A DNA stretch of 64,000 nucleotides from NCBI GenBank assembly GCA_019022495.1, contig JAFEKR010000005.1, forward strand, positions 372,001 through 436,000, given 5' to 3'. The stretch comes from Epichloe hybrida. Lineage: Eukaryota > Ascomycota > Sordariomycetes > Hypocreales > Clavicipitaceae. Positions 11,087-22,707 of this stretch are shown one piece after another. The position numbers and the translations under genes are program-made. The notes under the pieces were generated by a model. That model had not been told where the DNA came from and searched no databases. It saw only the letters and a program-made list of their open reading frames with translations. Every line of letters starts with the position of its first letter. Position 1 is the first letter of the stretch.

Positions 11087-11207
11087 AAAGCAGAGAAGAA
11101 GAAGAAGAAGAAGAAGCAAATGAAGCAGATGAAGGACCTGGACATGGACATGCATGAAAATGGCCCAGGAGATGGATAAGAAGGAGGAGAAGGAGAAAGA
11201 TGCCTGA
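11087..11207 (+). pseudogene. decayed C-terminal extension of the repeat protein
   Basis: Directly after the TAG stop, the same frame continues Lys-rich (a run of seven Lys codons, then Met-Lys-Gln repeats) to a TAA at 11176-11178. From about 11152 a second frame continues with the same composition, MAQEMDKKEEKEKDA, to TGA at 11205-11207. One nonsense change plus one small frameshift would explain the pattern. It could also be a slippage-prone GAA/GAG-rich 3' UTR that resembles coding by chance. Confidence 0.4.
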
Positions 11208-12336
11208 TGAGACTGACAGTGGCTTTGTTTGGCATGAGATCTATGCATGGTGAAAAGGTTGGGATTTCCTGGTTTTGTTGCTTTCCCTTGTTTGGATGTT
11301 TGATGGTTCGCACTTTCCCTTTGCTATGATGCTTAATGGTGAGGTGAAGAGAGTCTTAGACTCTTGCCGATACAGGACGTTGATTTGATTTCTTCATCGC
11401 TAGTTTTTTATAATACCAATTTGTTTCTGTGTGCTGTGTTGTGCCATCGTGGTCTTGTGTTGAGGTGGAGTCTGGCGAGAGCCCCGCAGCGCGAGATCTG
11501 CCGAGATCTGGCAGCCGCCCCAACACCCCCCCTTCCCGTCTAACGGGCTGGACCCTTCACGTGACAGCCTCGATGCAAAAAAACTTCAAGTCGTCCTGGT
11601 ATCGTCACCCTATGCTTCCTGCAGATCCTGGACGTAGCCGACGGCCAGAAACTGGTGCTGGAATCCACCAACTTGATAGAGGAGACCCTGAAGGCCTCTG
11701 GGCATCACATAGTCTTGTCTATACGAAGCAAAGCATCTGCGACAAACACTTTGGACGATGCGAGAAGTTCTGCAAGAGCATAATATTTGTATCTGCTTGA
11801 AAAAGGGGCGATACAACCGACGCGTCCTTTCATCCCCCCGATGGACCATAGCATAGATACCCATGGAAGCCCGCACATACATGTACTTCAATCTGGATCG
11901 ACCATCCGCCACCAATTCTACTGTCAGTCCGTCTAGGCTAAACACAAGTTTATTCGACAGCACAGCCACAAGCAACTTGGGTATATATATACACAAAACG
12001 CTCCGCGACCAACTCGACCAAGCAGCCCTCTCTTGTTGTCTAGCAAACCCCGTCCGTGGCTAGAAAGCCAGCTGCCCCGTCACTGGCCGACCCATGATCC
12101 TTAACATTGATTTTCTCTGTCTCATTGGTTGTGACTAACTTAATGCATCTTATTCGGAATAGCTTGCATCAACTACCATCACGTGATCTTCCCAACCCAC
12201 GTGACCGTTGGCAAATCCAACCCGAAACCTCACAACTTCAGCATCACGACATTTCCAGCACGCCGATCCACGCCCTGTCCTCAACCCCTCGCACCACGAA
12301 AAATCTCCCGAAGAATCCCCTCCCGCCCAATCCACC
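11208..12336. other. intergenic region before mrp10
   Basis: No gene supported. The flank of the repeat-protein gene and the mrp10 promoter lie here. CACGTG is present at 12180-12185 (ATCACGTGATC) and CCACGTGACC at 12198-12207; such E-box-type sites are candidate regulatory elements. Confidence 0.4.
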
Positions 12337-12726
12337 ATGTCAGGCGGCCACAAGCCCATCCGCCTACCGCCCCTCAAAACCCTACGTGTCCACAATCCCA
12401 AGAGGCAGCCCGAAAACCCTTGCATCGCAATCATGTCCAGCGTCCTAGGTAAGAACCCGCGAACCCGAACGGCGAAGCAGAAGAGGTGGTCACGAAACCA
12501 GGTTGTCGCACAGTTTCCCCTTTTTCTAACGCGAAGCGTATGCGCCCACCCCCCCCCAGCGTGCTGGGCCTCAGCAGGCTACAACGCCTCCGGCTGCGCG
12601 GCCGTCGAGACCCAGTTGCGAAGGTGCATGGACGGGCCGGCGCCCCCGCCCGCGCCCGCCAACACCATCAACTTCCACTTGTCGAGGATGCAGAAACACG
12701 TCACGAGCCCGAGGAGGCAGAGATAG
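12337..12726 (+). CDS. mrp10: mitochondrial small-subunit ribosomal protein Mrp10 (twin CX9C), two exons
   Basis: Exons 12337-12448 and 12560-12726 give 92 residues, close to yeast Mrp10 (95). The 111-nt intron starts GTAAGA and ends CCCCCAG; it splits the Ala codon before Cys39. The spliced protein has the family start (MSGG...RLPPLKTLRVHNPK) and two perfect CX9C motifs, C29/C39 and C50/C60, with LACW around C39. It ends with the NTINFHLSRM segment typical of the family. Mrp10 is imported through the Mia40 relay, forms two disulphides and joins the 37S subunit. The intron is a multiple of three with no stop, so unspliced reading gives a continuous but wrong frame that breaks the first CX9C. 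Confidence 0.93.
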   Translation: MSGGHKPIRLPPLKTLRVHNPKRQPENPCIAIMSSVLGKNPRTRTAKQKRWSRNQVVAQFPLFLTRSVCAHPPPACWASAGYNASGCAAVETQLRRCMDGPAPPPAPANTINFHLSRMQKHVTSPRRQR

Positions 12727-14096
12727 CCGGCGAGGGGGTGGAGCGCGGTCCCGTGTAAATGATACGGTGGGGGGAAAACGCACGAGGGGAAATTCACATT
12801 TATAGGCGATCAATCATGGCGAGGTTTTCTTCTTCATTGTGGGAACTGGGAATCAGACATAGAGGCTCAGATTGCGGCTCCGTTCTTTTTTTACATCTTA
12901 GGTTTTCACCGTATGATAGAGACGAGACGTTGGTCTCTCAAGCTGTATGTAAAGATTGGAGCGGAAAGTGTCAACATGGATGTACAACACGAGACTTGTT
13001 CCTTCATCAACGGTGAGGATCCGTACGCTGGTTTTCAAACACGGCTTCGTATTTGATATGAGCGGCTGTATATCCAGCTGGAGGGACATCGACAAAGATC
13101 ACGCTTATAACAAGCAAAACGTTCAACCATTCACTTGTCGTAACAAAAAACTTGAAAGTGGCCCAACATGCTTGTCGAGAATCGCACCCGAGGGAATCAC
13201 CGTAGCAATAGTTAAACGCAAAGGCGCCATACTTATTGAGTCAAAAGATCAAAATCTTCATCATTCGCTCGACTAATTCCGTCGCTTCATGTGCACATGC
13301 TGGATGGATCCGCTCTGCTTCCTCGCCACCGTCTATCCAGCTTGACAGCCAATACAAATCCAAGTCCGTCTCCACGAGGGTCTCTGACATACAAGGTGGT
13401 CAAGAACACATAGCAATCCCGAGAAGAAAACAGTGTCCAGCCTCAATCTCTCAGGGCCAAAAAAGAAAAAGAAGGGGGGATAGTAAGGAGTGAAACCTAG
13501 GATACGCCAGCCTCCGGATCCCAGGCTTTGCGAACCTCCCAGTAGCGCCAGCAAATAATGTTCGTAAATACAGGAGAAAAGGCAAACAGAAAAAAGGGGA
13601 TGGTTGCCCATGTGATATAGCAGATGTTGCTGGACTTGATTTGCCTTGCTTCCCCGTGACAAGCTTCGGCATTAAAGCCGCTCACTCGTACACAGACACT
13701 ATTTTCAAGACAAGATAATCTTCTCGATTGCGATCAACAAGGAAACAAGCCTTCGAAGAGGCTCTGAGATGCTTGCGATCATGTCAAACATATAAAGGGG
13801 GGGCAAGTTACTCCTGTGTAAGAAAGTACAAGTCGGCCTCAAACATGAAAAAAAAATAACTCCCAGTCAGTATGAAGCTCTTGAAGAAATGCAAATCGCT
13901 GCGATGTGGTGTCTATGTGATAGTTGATATTGAAAACCCAAAAAAAGAAAGCCATTCCTTGGCTCATCATGCGATAACTTGCCCCTCTGGAAGGGTTACT
14001 GTCGGTCGCAGATAGGTTTGGCGGCTTGCAAAGGCTCTGACGAAATTGCCACAAGAGTTCCGTGTCACCGCTTAAAAGCACAGCGTGGGGCATGCG
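12727..14096. other. convergent intergenic region between mrp10 and cdc24
   Basis: No gene supported. This is the shared 3' flank of mrp10 (plus) and cdc24 (minus). Frames of 60-110 codons occur on both strands without family resemblance. Confidence 0.45.
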
Positions 14097-17000
14097 TTAT
14101 TGTTGGCCCTCGCCAACGCAGAAGAGTTCTATCTCTCCCACACCACCTGAGTACATGTTTCGGACCCCCTCGCGCCACTCCATGAATGCGATTTGAATGT
14201 CGTCGTCACTTTCAATCGTGACAGAGTCTCCGTCCTCATCGCGATATCGTAGCTTCAGCGTGCCTTTGCCAATGCTGCTTGTCATGAACCGCGCAAGCTT
14301 GGCATCGATGCGGTCAATGAGGGACTGGTAGGTAATGTTGAAGGCTACCACGAGCGTTACGTAGTTTCCGCTGTCGCAATTGACCCGAACTTTCAATTGT
14401 GTCGGCATGGGCAGATCTGGAGTTGCCAGAGAGTTGCTTGTCGATGTTAGGCTGCCGGGCCCAATCGAGGGGGACACATTACGGGAATTCGCGGCGGCGG
14501 CATCAGCTCTGAGTGAGTCACCACCAGTGGGCCCAGGTGTGTTCCCGCGCGAGTACAGTGGTTGCGTAGCAAAATGTGACATTGCGCCTCCAAGGCTCCC
14601 AGAATGTTGGTGCATACGCTCGCGCTGAGCTCCCGGACTTTGTGTGCTGGTACGAATGGGAAGATCGTTTCGAGGAGATCCTGTTTGAGAGCGGGGAATG
14701 TTACCGTCGTGTGCTGGGTGTAAATGTTGAGGGATGCCTGGCACAGCCGGAATGTTGCTTTGACTGGGTTGACGCTGTCGAGGGATGCCTGCCCCATTCA
14801 CATCTGGCGTACTGTACGATCGGCTCCTCTGCTGCTGCTGCTGAGCAGCGGTCTGGCTGTGAGTGGCCATGGCGGGAAGAGATGGTCCACGAGCATTTCT
14901 ACCACCACCGGCCATACCATGAGTGTTGGACGAGGATGATCCATCCCGGGACGGTGCCCGAGGCATGGCGCCGGGGGCATATCGAGGGTCATCCCAGACA
15001 GACTGTGGTGTCCCTGCTTTGGGGGGGGGAAACTGATATGCGGGACCCGGGAAAATGCCACTGGCGGTGCTCGTTCTCGAAGAAGCTGGAGACTCGGCAA
15101 CTGGTGAGAAATAGCTGTCTCCGCCTCGGGAGCTCGGGGACTGAGCACCGCTGCTCTGTGTTTGGAGACTGAGAGAAGCAGGGGGTATAGGCATGGGAAA
15201 TCGCGGAGGTGGTGCGCGCGCGATGCCAGCAAGCGATTGTGTGCTGTCTCCAGTCGCGGATCTTTGCCTCAGATTGCCACTTGAAGAGGTTCGGGGCACA
15301 GGATATTGACCTTGACCCGGAGCCGTAGCGGGTCCATGATCCTCCTCATCGTCATCTTGTTGCGACAAGTAGGGGTTCTCGAGCCCGCCGGCATGGTCCC
15401 GCGTCCAAGCAAAGTCATTCGAAATTGATTCCTGGCTCTGGGAATGTCGGGGTGCATTCTCTTTGCGTTGCGTCTCCAAGCCGACAGCCCATTTTCTCAT
15501 CATCTCCTCGTTAAGGAATTTAATCGTAAAATTTTCGACACCAGGGTCACCCCTCCACCAAATCTGAACGCTATGAGAGCCTGCCCATCTGTTAGAGACC
15601 GACTGTAATCGATGCTCAGCCCTCGAAAAAATCACAGGTTTCTTACCAGGTTTTGAAAGGGATACGACATCAGTCACGTTAGTCATGAAAATTCGACCCT
15701 TTAGCTGAAGCTTGCCGTTCCTATTCTTAATTTTCGGGCCGGTTGATCGTGTTTTGTCTTTCTTGCCCGAGGATTCCTTGCAGCAAAGGAGGATGCACTC
15801 GAAAAGATAGATTTCGTACTGGAAATAACCCGTCAGTAATTCAATCGCCGCTGGACCGGACGTGGGCGAGGAGGGCAATTGAAAAATAAAGAATAAAAAC
15901 GATAAGAAATAGACTGGTCGCTTCCTTGACTTACTTCTTTTTCCTGATCACTCTTTCCAGTGATGACGCCATAGACGCCATGCAGCAGCAGCTTTCCGAA
16001 GGACTCCACCTTATGAGATTTCCAGTCATCTACTCGTGTGATGAGTTCCTCCAGAGCCTCGTCAAGAAGGTCGCGATTGACAGCTTCATTGGCCTTTTGT
16101 AAAACTCGTTCAGCGGCTTCGCACCCAGTGCAGAGGTCGTCTTTGACCTGGGGGTCGTCGGACTTCTTGGCCAAATCTTTCAACAATAGAGGGTATTTGA
16201 CCAGTCGCTGCATGGGCTTCAGCAGGAATCCGTCCAATGTGTTGAAGTCTGTTGCGACAGGGTGGCCAGATTGTTGGATCTTATCGAAGACTATGTTCGC
16301 AATCTGGGCGGCCTTGCGTTGGTTCGCGATGAATGGTTGGTAAATGTCGAATGCATCTTCGTAAAAGCAAAACGGAGCACCCCATCTTTGTATAGCCTTT
16401 GGCATTGAGTTTGTCGTTTCGACTCGAATGAGAAACCTTCGTTGGAGATCAAGAATGGCGTTGATGTTTAGGAAAATCTGATGTACAATATCTCCAGGGA
16501 TGAGGCCCTTTTGCTCCAATGTCTTCTTCAAGTCGTGCAGATTTTCCAAATCCTGTACATACTTTCGTTCAGTGTCGACCAGTTCCTTCACGATGTGATC
16601 TCGATAGCTCATTTGCGCACTTCCCGTGGTTGCAGCAGGCTCGTCCTCGGGATATGGCTGTAGCTGAAGTAACAGGCCGCGCTGGTCTGCCAAGTCAAGC
16701 ACATAATTGACAACCTGGGTCACCTTGACGAAACCACTGGTGTCGTTGCCCATCAGGTCGGTAATCACGAAGCTCTGTGCGGGGGGCACCTGCAGCTCCT
16801 TCATGCATGCCTGAACGAATTTAAAAATGGCGATTTTGGACTTTTTTGCTTCTGACGCAATTTGGTCCTCCACTTTGAGAGGTTCAGTCGGCTGCAGTGA
16901 GTTGTAGATGGTGAGGAGAGGATATCCTGTGCGAAGGAGATTCCATAATGGATCGACCGGGTCAGAAGGATCGAGCTGCTCGAGAAACGGGGTGAAATCA

Positions 17001-17308
17001 GGCACTTGGCTTAATCGTTGCTTGAGGGAGACGCAGATCTGGTATAGCGACCGCGAGGCATCGGCTTTCTGGTTGATGATGTTGGTCGTCGCCATGATGG
17101 GCCCGCCATTTTGGCCAGGCACAACCGTCGCGGCGCTGGCCAGCGAACTCAGCGATGTTGACGAGCCAGCGTAAGCTGTCGAGCCCGACAGCTGGCTACC
17201 GCGAGGCGCACTGCTCATAGTTTTTGCTTGAAGAATGTTTTTAAAGCCGCTCTGGTTGGACTGAAAGACCGGAGCGGTATTATTTCGAAGGAGGGGAGCA
17301 TGGGCCAT
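14097..17308 (-). CDS. cdc24: Cdc24 Rho-GEF for Cdc42, three exons
   Basis: Exons on the minus strand: 17308-15935, 15818-15647 and 15580-14097, 1009 residues. Introns are 116 and 66 nt. The second (GTAAGA...GGGCAG, CTAAC branch) is stop-free and in frame; removing it restores SLSKPGSHSVQIWWRGDPGVENF, the expected PH-domain core. Order: Ser-rich N-terminus, CDC24-type calponin-like domain (about 90-210), DH domain (236-410, with the LLKPMQRLVKYPLLLKDL helix), PH domain (430-560), a long Ser/Pro/Gln-rich linker, and a PB1 domain at about 915-1009 (YRDEDGDSVTIESDDD). Cdc24 loads GTP on Cdc42 at sites of polarised growth; PB1 binds the Bem1-type scaffold. Length fits filamentous homologues (yeast 854). 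Confidence 0.95.
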
Positions 17309-17750
17309 GTCAAGTTCACTCCATGCGTTGAAGGGGGGAAATAGGGGCCCGCGGGGGAATGGAGGAACACAATGTTTCTCGTCGTCGTCCAGGGAGGAGG
17401 GGTTGGACGTGATGGCAGGCGGAATGCGGGCGAGAAGAGGAACGTTGTCTTTCTCTGTTTGTTAAGCCCTCCCTTCTGGCTTGGGACGGTCTCAGACGAA
17501 GAGCCAAGGTCGCGTCATTCAATAAACAATGGTCAGGTGAGTCGCTTCTGTCGATGCTGGGGAGAAACTCGGGCCCAATGTCTTCTTGGACAAGTCGTCG
17601 GGTCGCCTGCCGCTCTTGATCGGGGAAATGCAAGGCGACAAGTTGAGCAACGGGCTTTGGGCGTCAAGGCCGCACAACGATGGTGCGGATAGAGTTGGGA
17701 AGGGAAGCCGTCACCACTATCTTTCTCAGCTCAGGTTGTCCAAACAAAAA

Positions 17751-17801
17751 TAGAAATGGAAATGAAAATGGAAATGGAAATGGAAACGGAAACGGAAACG
17801 A
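17751..17801 (+). repeat. GGAAAT/GGAAAC hexamer microsatellite
   Basis: About eight hexamers, shifting from GGAAAT to GGAAAC units. Confidence 0.85.
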
Positions 17802-18305
17802 AGCGGCTCGCGGCAAGCAGCGATGTGGCAAAGATTGTCAGCCAGATGGGGCAGGTCAGTTGGGCCAACGCTGTCCACAGCAGGCGACAGGTCGACGTCA
17901 ATTCGACGTGTGAGCTGAGTGACGAACTGCAGGCGGCGTTGTCGGGGGGCAGCTCAGGACCGTTGACTCGCTGTTGACTCGCTGAGGCGGCACAGGCAGA
18001 ACTCGAAAAGTAGAACAAGTGAGACGGCTAGCTCGAAGGAAACGGGGGTCGACTCAATGGCTAGAATGAGAATGGCTAGAATGGCTAGTAGAATGGCTAG
18101 CAGATGGAACGGCGAAAACAAGTCGAGGGGTGGCTGGCTGGCTTTTCTTCTCGTAGCGCCTCCCAGGGTGGTGGATGGGGGGGATGGGGGGGGATGGTGC
18201 CCTGGTAGCCCAAGAAGAAGTGGGGACACGTGGGTCAGTCATCGAGACATGGGCAGGGGAGCAGTCCGCAAGGGCCACTCACTCTACGGATTACAGTATG
18301 TACAA

Positions 18306-18351
18306 TGTATGTATGTATGTATGTATGTATGTATGTATATATGTATATATG
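18306..18351 (+). repeat. (TATG)n microsatellite
   Basis: Around ten TATG units, the last ones degenerating to TATATATG. Confidence 0.9.
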
Positions 18352-18671
18352 TACATGCTCCGTATGTACTGAGTCGCAGTATCATGCAAGCTGAATACAC
18401 AACTCGGCTAGTACAAGTCGATGGGCCCTCAAAGAAGAAAATTCGGGAGCGCCAAAAAGAGGCGCAGGAGGTCGACAAGAAACATCAAGCAGGTGCTACT
18501 TGCTATTTGGGTAGTTGGTAGGTACTTCGATGAATCAAGGTGCAGGCCGAACTGTGCGCACTCGCTCCCTCAGCTCCGTATACATGTGTTGTGTGTTGTG
18601 CGGATTACTCCGTACGGATTAGTCTTGTTCATTCTAAAGTTTGTTGGCTTCACCACTTCATCACACCAGAG

Positions 18672-18720
18672 TTCAGAGAAGGCCCAGAGAAGGCCCAGAG
18701 AAGGTCCAGAGAAGGTCCTA
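18672..18720 (+). repeat. 11-bp tandem repeat, AGAGAAGGYCC
   Basis: Four copies in a row, two with GGCCC and two with GGTCC. Confidence 0.85.
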
Positions 18721-19170
18721 AGCCCGGGACGCAGGCCAGATGACGAACCTGCCTGCTGTTTACTGCCGTGGCTGGTGGTGGTTATTGTGCTCGATTCCAT
18801 ATTATTGTCCTGGATACAGCACTCACTCCACCAGTGTGTCCGTACGCGTGTAATGTACGGTCTGTACGGAGTATGTATGTACATGCGTCTGGACATCCAT
18901 TCAGTCACAGAATGCTGTACGGACGGACTAAGCGGCCAAGGCATGCACCGTCAATCGATTCAACGTTCTAGCACAGCCAGACCAGACGACCCGACCGACC
19001 AGCCGTCTACCGTTTGCAGGCGGCGGCGCAATGCACGTTGCCGCCGCCATGGCTGGAGGTTTATGCTTCTTCCTGCGCCAAAGGCCGCCAAAGGCTTGCG
19101 CCGGCAACCAAGTCGTTGGGTTCGTCAATCCAATCCGTAATAGGGTCGGGATTGAGATGCACACCACGGA

Positions 19171-19206
19171 GCGTTGCATCCACGTTGCATCCGCGTTGCA
19201 TCCGCA
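19171..19206 (+). repeat. 12-bp tandem repeat, GTTGCATCCRCG
   Basis: Three copies differing at one position. Confidence 0.8.
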
Positions 19207-19317
19207 CCAACCCCTTTCGACGGCAGCAACACTGCACCAACACTTTGCTTCTTCCCATCTCGCAGAAGAAAAGGGGAGCCAGCAGACCCTTTCTACCTTC
19301 CCCTGCTTCTGCGCACA

Positions 19318-19372
19318 CTCGCACACGCGCGCACACACGCGCGCACACACTCGCGCACACACTCGCGCAGTC
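19318..19372 (+). repeat. CA/CG-rich microsatellite
   Basis: Compound CACACGCGCG and CACACTCGCG units. Confidence 0.85.
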
Positions 19373-20315
19373 CGGCACGCACAGGCATAGATATACATAG
19401 AGAGACGAACGTCGGCTTGGGCAATCGAGGGCAAGCGACATGCAATCCTAGACTCGCACACGGAATACAAGCGACTGCGTCTACAAGCCTGGAGTCATGT
19501 CATCGCTCTGCATCGCCGTCATGGCCCCTTTCCAATTCTCGTGCCTCCTTTCCGGAAACCGCCTAAACCTCCATCCCGTAACGAGGCAACGCAGGGTTAA
19601 ATGACGGCTTGTCATGGCATCACGGATTGCCTGTTTCATCCTAGCCAAAAGTGGGTAGTCAGTCGTGGACCATGTGTTGCCTTTGTTTGCCAGCCGCCGC
19701 TCATTAACAACTCTGGTTCAGAATAGCTCCCGCAGACAAGAGGGATCTGTTCTGGCATGCCAGCCATGTCAGCATCATGAGCTCGATAGGGGGCTGCTGT
19801 AGCAGAAACACCTTGATAACACTAGAAGTCGGGGAACCCGATCGCAATGGGGCTACTGGCCAACTAGTTGCCGTATTGGACTGGGTGGAAAGCATAATAG
19901 TCCGATACTCTCTATAATGCTGCACAGGCATGCTGTGTCATCTTTGGGGAAAGGCATGTATCCTTCGTAGTATAGTTATGCTCTACAGTACATACATGTA
20001 TGGCGTCGACTTGTTTCACGCATCGCAGTGTCATGTGCAAAGAGTACAACAGGCCTTGGTTTGCTTTTCCCAGACAGAGCTTTGGTTTATCACCCCTTCC
20101 TTCGTCCCTAGTGCCCTCAATAACATGACCGTCTGCATGCGGCCAGAGTCAGCTGACTCTTCAGTCTGTCCACGCTTACCGTACTGACAACGGATATTGC
20201 CCCAAGCTGCCTAGTAGGCTACATGTAGACTTGTCGGCGATGCCTGTGTTTCTAATCTTGGGCATGGACATGTGTATTAGGTAGAGAGCTTGCCATGAAA
20301 CAGGCTCTTCTGGAC

Positions 20316-20774
20316 GGGCAACTAAACGCGCATCCGTCAAAAATTAAATGTGCATCTGCCGTTAGTCCTAATCCGTTAGAACGACCCACCCATATGTTTT
20401 TAGTGTGGCTGATGTTTATGATTCTTTACACCCACGTCTAAAGTTAATTATAATGCCTACAATAAGTGCGTTTTCCGTGATATTAATATTATTAAAGCTA
20501 TCGCGAATCCCCTGCCAGCGGATTATAGTTAATTCATAAAAAGAGATAATAATAGGTTAGGGACTAATATAATAGGCAAGGGGCTTCAAAAATAAGGTCA
20601 AAAGGCGTGCTTATTATATTAAAATCATCTACGTGGCTGCGCTCTTTTTCAAAAACGAAGAATGTATTTTCATAATAAATTTTAGTGAGAAGGTACATAA
20701 GTGGGTTCTTTAGATAAGATAGGGAAAGCGGCAGATGCACATTTAATTTTTGACGGATGCGCGTTTAGTTGCCC
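20316..20774. mobile_element. 459-bp MITE, 46-bp perfect TIRs, 9-bp target duplication (copy 1)
   Basis: The ends, 20316-20361 and 20729-20774, are perfect inverted repeats of 46 bp starting GGGCAACTAAACGCGCAT. They are flanked by identical CTTCTGGAC at 20307-20315 and 20775-20783. The inside is AT-rich, non-coding and 367 bp. A 9-bp duplication with fairly long TIRs points to a Mutator-like (MULE) parent. Each TIR contains two related sub-blocks (ACGCGCATCCGT and ATGTGCATCTGC). A second, related copy lies at 27703-34656. No transposase is present in the window. Confidence 0.93.
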
Positions 20775-20783
20775 CTTCTGGAC

Positions 20784-22707
20784 TGGCTTTGTCCAACTTG
20801 ATTCAGCTGAAGAGAGACAAGGTTGCTTGGGTGAGATCAGCTTCTCACACTGACCCATACCCACCCTTCGCTCGCTCGCTCGGCAGTCCAGGCCAGTAGA
20901 GTCACATTCCCCCAGATCGTGTGGACGACTTGCATTCAGTGCTGTCCACACGCAGGGTAGTAGATACAGAAGGAAAGGAATAAATCCAATTTGAGGCTTC
21001 TAATAATCAAATGACATTGTCGACCTTGCGACTTGACATAGGAACAAGGAGAGAATCGGCTCACATGTGAAATAAAAAGCAACGCTCAATGGGTGGTCTC
21101 TATCCGCCAACGTTGACAATGTGATGCGATTGTTGAGGTGTGATGCTGACCCTGAATTCTTCACCCATGCTGGTGGTATTGAGCCCGGATACTGCTTCGC
21201 TTCGAACACAACATCTTACACTGAATCAGATGAGCAATCTTCACTTCGTCATCCTGGGCGCCATGGATGTGGAACGGTAAATCAGCTCACCAAACATGTC
21301 CCGTGACAGATGAAACGCCGTCAAGATTATTGGAAATATTCCCGGGTTACCGGTTTGTAGACGCCAGGCAGAATGAGAGTGGCTGCTTCAGAATGCGCGT
21401 GTGCGATCGATTATTGGATGGGCTATTGAAGATGTGATTTCTAATTTCAAACACCAAGTGCCTAAGATACCTAGGTATTCGACATGGGGCCCCGTGATTC
21501 CCTGCCGACGGTGTATCAGGAGAATCGAAGCCGTCCAGTTCCGGCGCCACAAAGTTGGTGAAACGACGAGGTGAACTTCGGATGAATAGAGGCACGCACG
21601 AAGACTGCTTTGGGCACGTATAGGCGTATAGGACCCTTCCCAACTTGCTGTACTGCCGTTTTAGCCCGGAAGGGTATTTTGTCAGCAGCGTCGTTCCAAC
21701 TTGCAATGTTTGGCCCATCTGCGAGGAAGATCGAGTGGGTGAGCGCCTCGTCGAGATTTCACATGTGGCTTCCCAAAAAGCCTGCAGATTGGCGGGCGGC
21801 CGTCGCTCCCAGGCAGTTGGCAGCCATTCGCCAGCCGTTCACCAATCACACACCTTCTCTTGACGCACCTGCCAGCTGCCAGACAGCAGCTCCAGCAGCA
21901 TGTAGCGAAAAGCGTCAAAGGAACAGGTCTGAGTCTCGTGCCACAGCCACAGCCGCCTGTTGACCAAGTTCTGCCTGCCGCTTTCCAATTTCCAATCAGT
22001 CATGCTTGACCGGCCAAGTCGGTTGCCACCCTGTCTGTCTGTCTGTCTGTCTGTTTGGAGGCGGCCTGCCCGTTCTGAATCAACTTCTGATCGTTGTCCC
22101 ACTGGCGCCACTCCAGCATCAACCCCCCTGCTACACCCACTGAGATGGACGACGGGCCATTTTTGGCGCTAATAATCCGTAGACGCCGTCAACTCCTGCC
22201 CACTTGTTGTGGGCCCTGGTCCCTTGCCACGGCAATTGGTAGCATGCAACTGCACCTTACTTGCGCCATCTTTCTAATCGTTGGTCGTTCGAAGAGATAA
22301 ACACCAACAACACCACAACGTCTTTGGCTGTCGATGCTACATCGTCACCAAGCCCGTCTCTCCTGAAGAAATCGCTCCATCTTTGCCCTGCTTTCCTCGA
22401 CCGGATGCTCGGACATAGCAGACAGACGTTATTGGTTTATGTGCTGTGGCGTGGCACCTGGAAGTGAGGACCGTGTTTGCGCGCATCTCTGGCGAGCCTG
22501 AAGCCTGTGTGCCCACGAGGCCCGACCCGAGCGATATCCATCATCATTGCCCGTCTAACAGGAACAATCCAACCCTCTGAGACCCTGGAGCTCGCGTTTC
22601 TGTATGCTCTGGGTTTCTCTACCCGCTGGCCTGAATCTGCGACTGTGGCTGCGTCTTCCTTGGATTCGACGAACTACTCCATGACGAAACACGACCATCT
22701 TTTCGCC
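20784..22707. other. upstream region of the F-box/WD40 gene
   Basis: No gene supported in about 1.9 kb. A (TGTC)n run lies at 22031-22052. The region just before 22708 is C/T-rich and probably promoter plus a long leader. The frame of the F-box gene is open from 22477, with in-frame ATGs at 22477 and 22681 before the chosen start. Confidence 0.45.

Larger units (their letters stand above)
17309..20315. other. gene-poor, microsatellite-rich region upstream of cdc24
   Basis: About 3 kb with no supported gene. Many frames are open because of simple repeats, not because of coding. It carries several microsatellites and minisatellites (listed separately) and several copies of a TCCGTAC/GTACGGA motif (18610, 18850-18880, 18913). 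The part next to 17308 is the cdc24 promoter and leader. Confidence 0.5.

Noticed and set aside
19014..19470. Overlapping frames of 120-180 codons on both strands
   Set aside because: They are kept open by CA/CG microsatellites; no coding character or family match.
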